Source: an uncultured Clostridia bacterium (GTDB lineage Bacteria; Bacillota_A; Clostridia; Oscillospirales; Acutalibacteraceae). From it: a DNA stretch of 5,215 nt. Position 1 is the first letter of the stretch. Every line of letters begins with the position of its first letter. Location of the stretch: assembly GCA_937891215.1 (NCBI GenBank), contig CALAEU010000046.1, positions 1 through 5,215 of the forward strand, given 5' to 3'. Both the position numbers and the translations under genes were made by a program. Under the pieces are notes generated by a model that was not told the DNA's origin, did no database searches, and saw nothing but the letters and a program-made list of their open reading frames with translations. This document shows positions 1 to 5,215 of the stretch, piece after piece.

Positions 1-120
1 CATACCTATGGAGCCTCTTGCTGCAGCGGTCGTAAAAATTTCTGCTGGCAGTAATAAATAGCAAAGCAGGAACAGAACCGGGCCGAGTATGATAGATACA
101 AGCTTTTTACTGTTTTTCAT
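1..120 (-). CDS. Partial N-terminus of a probable SLC13/DASS-family anion transporter
   Basis: Read on the minus strand from an ATG at 120-118, this is 40 uninterrupted codons that run off the window start. The peptide begins MKNSKKL, continues with a hydrophobic segment (about residues 8-24, including ILGPVLFLLCYLLLP) and ends AAARGSIGM. A short basic leader, a first membrane helix with a Gly-Pro and a following Ala-Arg-Gly/Ala-x-Gly segment resemble the start of SLC13/DASS sodium-coupled di- and tricarboxylate symporters. Those are inner-membrane carriers of about 450-500 residues, so less than a tenth is present and the family call is tentative. No Shine-Dalgarno sequence sits at the right distance upstream of the ATG; the nearest AGGTG is about 12 bases away inside another reading frame. 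GC is about 42%, against 17% in the adjoining 440 bases, and the ATG lies at that step. The native upstream region is therefore probably not in this window. Confidence 0.5.
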   Translation of the reverse strand, partial: MKNSKKLVSIILGPVLFLLCYLLLPAEIFTTAAARGSIGM

Positions 121-559
121 TTTTTACATCAACACCTAAATCATAGCTAAAATCATAACTATTTATTTCATCTAAACCAGATAAATTAGTCTTTATATTA
201 AAATCTCCCACATAATTTAAACTATCATTTTTAATATCATATTTTAAACCAGAACTTTCTAAATCATCTATACTATCACTTAATAAATCATAACTATAAT
301 TTATAACATTTTTATAAACTTTAAATGGAGTATTAACATACTTTAATACTACTATAAAAATAATAAATATTAATAATAAACTAATTAAAATAACTATTAA
401 ATTTTTTAATTTACTACTCTTTTTCTCTTTCTTTATCCCATTATTATTAAAATTATAATTATTCTCAAAAAACAAATTATCATTACCAGTATTTAAGCCA
501 TAATTATCTTTTAATCTGTTATCATTTAAATTATATTCATATCCATAAATAATTTCATC
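107..559 (-). CDS. Interior fragment of an Asn-rich single-pass membrane protein, unknown function
   Basis: This minus-strand frame has no native start and no convincing native end. It is open across the whole AT-rich block; the only start-like codon in its first part is a TTG at 475-473, but the frame continues upstream of it in the same style (DEIIYGYEYNLNDNRLKDN and so on), so the true start lies outside. Order of parts: a polar stretch rich in Asn, Asp and Tyr; a basic patch (KKEKKSSKLK); one membrane helix (LIVILISLLLIFIIFIVVL, about 392-336); then a polar segment predicted to be outside the cell, with alternating hydrophobic positions that suggest beta strands. Positive charges before the helix predict an N-in, C-out anchor. 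The stop at 107-109 lies beyond the composition step at about 120, so the last four codons or so (NEKQ) probably belong to the neighbouring piece. Codons are almost all A/T-ending, and GC is about 17%, as in Mollicutes-like or very low-GC Bacilli and Clostridia genomes. I do not recognise the family. Confidence 0.5.
   Translation of the reverse strand, partial: DEIIYGYEYNLNDNRLKDNYGLNTGNDNLFFENNYNFNNNGIKKEKKSSKLKNLIVILISLLLIFIIFIVVLKYVNTPFKVYKNVINYSYDLLSDSIDDLESSGLKYDIKNDSLNYVGDFNIKTNLSGLDEINSYDFSYDLGVDVKNEKQ
110..125. other. Probable chimeric junction between 42% GC and 17% GC pieces
   Basis: On the minus strand the AT-rich reading frame runs GTT GAT GTA AAA AAT and then enters AAATGAAAAACAG, where the transporter fragment starts in another frame. 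Composition changes abruptly here: positions 1-120 have 51 G/C of 120, and positions 121-560 have 76 G/C of 440. The crossover cannot be placed to the base, because both sides could share the A-rich word AAAAATGAAAAA. The result is a gene whose first codon coincides with the junction and lacks a ribosome-binding site, overlapping the end of a gene that stops four codons past the junction. Confidence 0.55.
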
Positions 560-570
560 AGATGAAATTA
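550..570. repeat. Perfect inverted repeat (10-bp arms, 1-base centre) at the addB breakpoint
   Basis: The left arm TAATTTCATC (550-559) and right arm GATGAAATTA (561-570) are exact reverse complements around a single A at 560. The word GATGAAATTA is coding in both directions: leftward on the minus strand it reads Asp-Glu-Ile-Ile in the AT-rich gene, and rightward on the plus strand it reads Asp-Glu-Ile-Thr in addB. It thus marks where the 17% GC piece meets the addB-bearing piece in opposite orientation. Such a short inverted homology at a head-to-head join is what a strand-switching polymerase or an assembler graph error leaves. A hairpin operator or terminator is less likely, because the 1-base centre cannot form a normal loop, there is no U-tract, and both arms are embedded in coding frames. 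Confidence 0.75.
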
Positions 571-1880
571 CTGCTGTAGAAAAAATCGAAAGTGATTTTT
601 CTGCATTCTTTACGCTTGCTAAAATGTATAATGAGAATACTGAATTAAGACAAACTCTCTATGAGTATTTTAAAAATAATCCTCAGTATAGAGGCAGATT
701 AGAAAGCATAAGTTATGCAAAAAATGGTAAAAAAGGGGAGTTTACAAATCCTGAAAATTCAAAAAAATTGTTTGGTGAAAATATTGGCGTTTCTGCAAGC
801 AGATTAGACAGGTTCTATAAATGTTCATTTTCTTTCTTATGCCGTTACGGACTCCGTATTGAAGATTTAAAGCCTGCAGAATTAAAACCTACTGATAGCG
901 GTACTATAATTCACGGTGTTTTAGAAGAAGTTTTAAAGACTTATAAAGATGGTGAATTTTTAAGAATTTCTGAAGATGAATTAAGAACATTTATTGCAGA
1001 GTATTTAAAAAATTATCTAAATGAAAAAATGGGTGGTTTCGAAGATAAATCCAAAAGATTTATGTACATCTACAACAGAATGGTAGATGTATTAATGCTC
1101 ATTTTTGAAAGACTAAAAAATGAGTTTTCTGCAATAGATTTTAAACCAGTTGATTTTGAACTTTCGGTTGGTGGTGACAAAATTCCTGAATACACTTTAC
1201 CATTGTCAGATGGCAATAATATATCTGTTTATGGCTCTGTTGACCGTGTTGACTTAATGGAAAAAGATGGTATTAAATATTTAAGGGTTATCGACTATAA
1301 AACTGGTAAAAAAGAGTTTAAATTATCTCACTTGTTAGATGGTATAAATCTTCAGATGGTGTTGTATTTAATGGCAATTACGAAAAATGGTAAAGAGTAT
1401 TATGGCGAAACTGTTCCTGCAGGTGTGCTTTATTTACCATCAAGAATTGGTTATGATAAATATTTAAAAACTCGCAACCCGAGTGAAGAAAATATTGAAG
1501 CACAAAAGCGGAGTAGTGGTAAACTTTCTGGTATGGTGCTTAATAGTCCTGTTGTAATAAATGCAATGGGTGGTGAAGTGTTCCCAGATTATCTTCCTGT
1601 TTCTTATAAAAAGGATGGTTCAACAAAAGGTAATTTTTATTCACAAAAGCATTTTAATAAACTTTCAGAGATTATAGATAACAAAATTATCGAAATGGGA
1701 GAAACACTTCATAATGGTAAATTCATTGTTTTACCAACAGGTGACGCTAATTCACTCCCTTGTTCTTATTGTGAATATCGTCCTGTTTGTGGTTATGAAG
1801 ATGGTGAGGATTTTATAAAGCTTTCAAGCGACAAACACGAAGCGATTTTAGAAATGTTAGAAGGTGATGACAATGATTAA
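561..1880 (+). CDS. addB: AddB 3' fragment: PD-(D/E)XK nuclease and Fe-S half of the AddAB helicase-nuclease
   Basis: This is the C-terminal part of the B subunit of AddAB, which resects double-strand breaks for RecA. About 440 residues remain of a usual 1,100-1,200; the N-terminal helicase-like, Chi-reading half is absent. Counting the ATG at 624 as residue 1: the entry to the nuclease domain reads [14 protein letters not shown] (C67); [10 protein letters not shown] has H97; GSVDRVD carries D210; VIDYKTG gives D224 and K226, the PD-(D/E)XK core; LQMVLYL follows. The motif [10 protein letters not shown] supplies C380, C383 and C389, which with C67 make the family's [4Fe-4S] set that staples the domain. 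All expected catalytic and cluster residues are present. I start the feature at 561, not 624: the frame is open back to 549, the residues before 624 ([11 protein letters not shown]) continue as AddB-like helical sequence, and no Shine-Dalgarno precedes 624. The gene is therefore cut by the breakpoint at about 561. Its stop overlaps the addA start, as expected for one operon. Confidence 0.9.
   Translation, partial: DEITAVEKIESDFSAFFTLAKMYNENTELRQTLYEYFKNNPQYRGRLESISYAKNGKKGEFTNPENSKKLFGENIGVSASRLDRFYKCSFSFLCRYGLRIEDLKPAELKPTDSGTIIHGVLEEVLKTYKDGEFLRISEDELRTFIAEYLKNYLNEKMGGFEDKSKRFMYIYNRMVDVLMLIFERLKNEFSAIDFKPVDFELSVGGDKIPEYTLPLSDGNNISVYGSVDRVDLMEKDGIKYLRVIDYKTGKKEFKLSHLLDGINLQMVLYLMAITKNGKEYYGETVPAGVLYLPSRIGYDKYLKTRNPSEENIEAQKRSSGKLSGMVLNSPVVINAMGGEVFPDYLPVSYKKDGSTKGNFYSQKHFNKLSEIIDNKIIEMGETLHNGKFIVLPTGDANSLPCSYCEYRPVCGYEDGEDFIKLSSDKHEAILEMLEGDDND
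1859..1868 (+). promoter_or_regulatory. Ribosome-binding site of addA, inside the addB end
   Basis: AGAAGGTGAT matches the consensus AGGAGGTGAT at nine of ten positions. Its GG core lies eight bases before the ATG at 1873. It decides the addA start among three in-frame candidates: GTG at 1864 and ATG at 1867 both fall within the site itself, so only ATG 1873 has proper spacing. The chosen start gives an 8-base overlap with addB (1873-1880), which suggests coupled translation of the two subunits. Confidence 0.8.
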
Positions 1881-4800
1881 AAGAGAGTGGACTAAAAACC
1901 AGCAAGCTGCAATTGATGCACGGGGCGAACAAGTATTGGTTTCTGCCGCGGCTGGTTCAGGTAAAACTGCAGTTTTAACTGAACGTGTTAAAAGAATTCT
2001 TTCAGATGAAGAAAATCCTTGTTCACCAACTGAAATCCTCGTTGTTACCTTTACAAAAGCGGCAGCAGGTGAAATGCGTGAAAGAATCGCAAAAGCATTA
2101 AAGGATGAAATTAAAAATAATCCGCCTAAAAAAATGTACTTAAAAAAGCAAATTAACTTATTGCCGACTGCCGATATTTGTACAATGGACTCATTCTGCG
2201 CGAAAATTGTAAGAGAAAATTTTAACCTTGCAGAAATTTCTCCTGACTTTCAGATTATTGAGAAATCTGATTTGGAAGTTCTAAAAAAACAATGCATTGG
2301 TGAGGTTTTGGATGAACTTTACGAAAATGAAGATGAATCCTTTTCAGTTCTTAAATCTTTCTTTATGAATGAAAGAAATGATTCTGAACTTGAAAGAATT
2401 ATTTTAAAACTTTGTTTCTTTTCTGAAGCATATCCCTCACCACAGAAGTGGTTATGTGAAGTAGCAGAGAGTTTCAATCCGGGACTTGATATCAACGAAA
2501 CCATATTTGCTAAGCAAATGTATTCCTATTTTGAACTTATGTTTGATTATTGGAAACAAAAAATGAAAGCAATTTTAAAGTTTCTTATTGAAGATATTAA
2601 CGAAGAAAATGATTTTACTGCACTTGTAAATGAAAATATTGATATTCTTGATATTTTTATTTCTGATTGTAAGGAAAGACGTTGGGATGATTTAGTAAAA
2701 AATATGCGTGAAATCCCGATTGTAAAATATCCGAAAGCGCCATCTAAAAGCCCGTATTATAAGCAGTTAAATGCTATTATAGGGAGTTGTAAAGATGAAA
2801 TTGACGATATATTATCAAAAGGTTTACCAACTTCTTCAGAGCATAAAGAAGACTGTCAGTTGCTTTATCCTATTGTTACAAAACTATGCGAAGCGGTTAA
2901 TATGTTTTCAGAAAAGTTGATTGCTAAAAAGCAAGAAATTAATTCTTATGATTTTTATGACATCCTTCATAAATGTATTGATTTGTTAGTTGTATTTAAT
3001 GAAGATGGCACCGTTTCAAAAACTGATTTAGCAAAAGAGTTAACAGAAAAATATAAGGAAATTCTTATCGATGAATACCAGGATACAAATGAAGCACAAA
3101 ATATTCTTTTTGAAATGATTTCGAGAGATAAAAAGAATTTCTATTGTGTTGGCGATGTAAAGCAAAGTATTTATCGTTTCCGTAGAGCAAGTCCTGCTTT
3201 GTTTATGGACTTAAAAGAGAATTTACCTATTTTCAATGGTGAACTCAATAAACCCACACAAATAATTCTTGAGAAAAATTTTAGGAGTAGAAATGATGTA
3301 ACCCAATGTGTCAATTTTATATTCTCTCAACTTATGTCTAAAAAAATGGGTGATATAAACTATGATGAAAATGAATTTTTGTATTGTGGTGCAGAGTATC
3401 CTAAAACTGAAAGAGAAAAAATTGAACTTCATGTTTTAGATTCGCTTTCACTTAATTCTAAAGACAGTGTTACAAGAGAAGCAGAGTATATTGCAAAATA
3501 TATTAAAAATACTGTTGATAATAGGGTTTTGGTTAAAGGCGAAAATGGTATGCGTCCTGCAGAATATGACGATTTCTGTATAATTGCAAGAAGTCTAAAA
3601 AATAGTCTGGATATTTACACCTCGGCACTTTCTTCGTTTGGAATTCCATCAGTATTTGAAGGTGAAAAAATTAATTCACAATCAAAAGAAATCTCTTTAC
3701 TAGTTTCACTTATAAAGACAGTTAATAATCCACTTTTAGATATTCCCATTGTTTCCGTTATGCTTTCACCGTTGTTCGGATTTACAAGCGATGAGTTAGC
3801 AGAAATAAGACTGATAGATAAAAAAAGTGATGTTTATACTTGCGTGCTTGAATATTCAAAAGAAAATGAAAAAGCAAAATATTTTATAAGAAAACTTGAT
3901 TTTTATAGGAATCTAGCGGCTAGTTACCCGATTTATGACTTTGTAAAATTTCTTGTTGATGATACTGCAATTACAGAAATTTTTATGTCAACAGATAATA
4001 GTGAAGAACGATACAACTCAATTCAGAGTGTATTAAAGACGGCTGAAAATTTTAGTAATACAGGTCGTTATGGACTTGCAAGTTATGTTAGATATTTGGA
4101 TTCTGTAATTCAGAATAATACACTCAGTAACGGTAGTGTTTCTGCATCAACTGGTGTAAAAATTATGACCATTCACAAAAGTAAAGGGCTTGAATTTCCT
4201 TATGTGATTTTAGCGAATTGTTCTAAGGGGTTTAACTTTCTTGATACTAGAGAGCCACTTTTGGTTTCGCGTGAAGTTGGTGTTGGTCTTAAAATTCGTG
4301 ATGATAAGAAATTTACAAAATACGATACGCTTTCTTCTCTTGCGAGTGATAAAGCTCTCAAAATAGGGGAAGTATCCGAAGAATTAAGAATTCTCTATGT
4401 TGCATTAACCAGAGCAAAAGAAAATCTTGTTTTTGTCTGCTCTATCAGTTCAAAAAAATCAAAGGAACGAATATCAGAACCTTTGTGTCTTTATAATGAA
4501 GATGGTAAGAGATGCTTTCATCCGTTTACTGTTTATAAATACCAAAGTTACAGTGAATGGGTTTGTTCCGCTTTAGTGTTTCACGAGCAGGCAAAACTTT
4601 TACGTGAATATCTTGGAATAACTACAACTGGAAAATTAGAAAATAGTTTTCCGTTAAAAGTTTTTGTTGAAACTGAGAGTTTTTTAACTGAAACAAGCGA
4701 AGATGAAAAAGAAAAATTTACTGCGGAAGTAAATTACGATTTGCTTGATAAAATCAGAGAAAGAGCAGAGTATAGTTATCCTTACGATGAACTTTCAACA

Positions 4801-5214
4801 GTTCTTGCTAAAATCAATGCTTCATCTGTAAAGAAACATATAGCCAAACGCGAATTTTTTGCAAGTAAAAAACCGAAGTTTATAAATGAAAAAACAACAG
4901 GTGCAAAAAGAGGTACAGTAGTTCATAAATTCCTTGAATTGTGTGATTTTAAAAACGCGTACGAAAATTTTGAAAGTGAAATTTCACGACTTCTTTCTGA
5001 ATATAAGTTGACAGAAGACGAAATTTCTGTTATAGATAAATTGGATATTGTGTATATGACAAGAGTCCAGAAAGAAAGATTTTTCAACGAAGCTGATTAT
5101 ATTAGACTTAAAGACAGTTATATTTTAACCGCCGAAAAAATGCAACTTGCAAAACAGATAAATGAGCGCTGCATTTCAATCAAAAACAAAGTTAGGCACG
5201 AATTACACGGATAA
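1873..5214 (+). CDS. addA: AddA, UvrD-type helicase subunit of AddAB; nuclease domain cut short
   Basis: This is the ATP-driven 3'-5' helicase and nuclease subunit that works with AddB on double-strand DNA ends. From ATG 1873 it has 1,113 residues. SF1A motifs in order: Q-motif region WTKNQQAAI (6-14); Walker A AGSGKT (27-32, K31); motif Ia [18 protein letters not shown]; motif [10 protein letters not shown] (D400, E401); motif [14 protein letters not shown] (427-437); motif IV EKNFRSR (467-473, R471); motif [14 protein letters not shown] (764-776); motif [15 protein letters not shown] (837-849, R847). The helicase is therefore complete. The C-terminal RecB-like nuclease domain begins with GTVVHKFLE (1014-1022, H1018), and the FF-x7-R-x9-E pattern of the family is visible at F1070, R1078 and E1088. 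The QGxID and DYKTD-type segments that hold the metal-binding Asp and Lys never appear. The frame stops at 5212, one base before the window end and about 100 or more residues early (B. subtilis AddA has about 1,230). I infer a 3' truncation or join rather than a natural end. Confidence 0.93.
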   Translation: MIKREWTKNQQAAIDARGEQVLVSAAAGSGKTAVLTERVKRILSDEENPCSPTEILVVTFTKAAAGEMRERIAKALKDEIKNNPPKKMYLKKQINLLPTADICTMDSFCAKIVRENFNLAEISPDFQIIEKSDLEVLKKQCIGEVLDELYENEDESFSVLKSFFMNERNDSELERIILKLCFFSEAYPSPQKWLCEVAESFNPGLDINETIFAKQMYSYFELMFDYWKQKMKAILKFLIEDINEENDFTALVNENIDILDIFISDCKERRWDDLVKNMREIPIVKYPKAPSKSPYYKQLNAIIGSCKDEIDDILSKGLPTSSEHKEDCQLLYPIVTKLCEAVNMFSEKLIAKKQEINSYDFYDILHKCIDLLVVFNEDGTVSKTDLAKELTEKYKEILIDEYQDTNEAQNILFEMISRDKKNFYCVGDVKQSIYRFRRASPALFMDLKENLPIFNGELNKPTQIILEKNFRSRNDVTQCVNFIFSQLMSKKMGDINYDENEFLYCGAEYPKTEREKIELHVLDSLSLNSKDSVTREAEYIAKYIKNTVDNRVLVKGENGMRPAEYDDFCIIARSLKNSLDIYTSALSSFGIPSVFEGEKINSQSKEISLLVSLIKTVNNPLLDIPIVSVMLSPLFGFTSDELAEIRLIDKKSDVYTCVLEYSKENEKAKYFIRKLDFYRNLAASYPIYDFVKFLVDDTAITEIFMSTDNSEERYNSIQSVLKTAENFSNTGRYGLASYVRYLDSVIQNNTLSNGSVSASTGVKIMTIHKSKGLEFPYVILANCSKGFNFLDTREPLLVSREVGVGLKIRDDKKFTKYDTLSSLASDKALKIGEVSEELRILYVALTRAKENLVFVCSISSKKSKERISEPLCLYNEDGKRCFHPFTVYKYQSYSEWVCSALVFHEQAKLLREYLGITTTGKLENSFPLKVFVETESFLTETSEDEKEKFTAEVNYDLLDKIRERAEYSYPYDELSTVLAKINASSVKKHIAKREFFASKKPKFINEKTTGAKRGTVVHKFLELCDFKNAYENFESEISRLLSEYKLTEDEISVIDKLDIVYMTRVQKERFFNEADYIRLKDSYILTAEKMQLAKQINERCISIKNKVRHELHG
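5160..5214 (+). other. Last codons of the addA frame without AddA similarity; possible second join
   Basis: From about residue 1096 the addA frame reads [18 protein letters not shown] and stops. AddA proteins should here lead into the QGIID and DYKTD nuclease motifs, and neither other forward frame supplies them. A weak near-palindrome lies at the loss of similarity: AAATG (5160-5164) and CATTT (5172-5176) flank a self-complementary AGCGCT plus one G. GC stays at about one third, so composition does not show a join. A nonsense mutation or a sequencing error upstream would also fit. Confidence 0.35.
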
Positions 5215-5215
5215 C

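Noticed and set aside
121..560. AT-rich block as an intergenic promoter, replication origin or CRISPR leader
   Set aside because: It is one open minus-strand frame with a clean membrane helix, and I see no direct repeats, iterons or DnaA-box clusters.
550..570. The palindrome as an operator or rho-independent terminator
   Set aside because: The 1-base centre gives no stable loop, the stem is AT-rich, no T-run follows, and both arms are parts of coding frames.
624..626. ATG as the natural start of an independent nuclease gene
   Set aside because: No Shine-Dalgarno precedes it, and AddB-like coding continues in frame upstream to the breakpoint.
1864..1869. GTG 1864 or ATG 1867 as the addA start
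   Set aside because: Both overlap the AGAAGGTGAT ribosome site; ATG 1873 has proper spacing and gives a family-like N-terminus ([11 protein letters not shown]).
2319..2504. Minus-strand open frame of 61 codons
   Set aside because: It lies wholly antisense to the conserved AddA helicase coding sequence, is Ser/Lys-rich as expected from an antisense shadow, and has no ribosome site or recognisable domain.
3223..3432. Minus-strand open frame of 69 codons, hydrophobic
   Set aside because: It is antisense to AddA motif IV and the following region. Its Phe/Ile richness follows from Lys/Asn/Glu codons on the coding strand.
5041..5060. A join in addA right after KLDI (residue about 1060)
   Set aside because: The spacing of FF, R and E at residues 1070, 1078 and 1088 fits the AddA nuclease-domain pattern, so similarity seems to persist past this point; loss after about 1096 is more likely.

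Overview
The window carries one recognisable locus, a damaged addB-addA operon fragment, with short unrelated pieces joined to its left end. From about 561 to about 5170 the sequence reads as one low-GC genome (about 20-40% GC in sampled lines). It encodes the C-terminal nuclease half of AddB, then AddA, in the usual addB-addA order of Firmicutes. The Fe-S type AddB nuclease domain, the 8-bp stop/start overlap and the Shine-Dalgarno sequence inside the addB end all suit a Clostridia-like bacterium. I cannot name a genus.

Layout: (1) positions 1-120, about 42% GC by my count, are the first 40 codons of a minus-strand gene that resembles an SLC13/DASS-type anion transporter. (2) Positions about 121-560, about 17% GC, are an interior piece of a minus-strand gene for an Asn-rich single-pass membrane protein of unknown function, with neither its own start nor its own end. 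(3) Positions 561-1880 are the 3' part of addB. (4) Positions 1873-5214 are addA, with all helicase motifs but an early stop before the catalytic residues of its nuclease domain.

AddA and AddB together form the helicase-nuclease that processes double-strand DNA ends for RecA loading, the Firmicutes counterpart of RecBCD. As written here neither subunit is whole. AddB lacks roughly its first 700 residues, the helicase-like half that in studied enzymes reads Chi. AddA lacks the final stretch where the DYKTD-type nuclease motif should lie.

Three compositionally different pieces within 570 bp, both gene ends broken, and a perfect 10-bp inverted repeat exactly where addB begins point to a chimeric read or contig (template switching or misassembly) more than to a biological rearrangement. 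I see no new defence, mobile or regulatory system. The main message is that the flanks should not be trusted as genomic neighbours of addAB.
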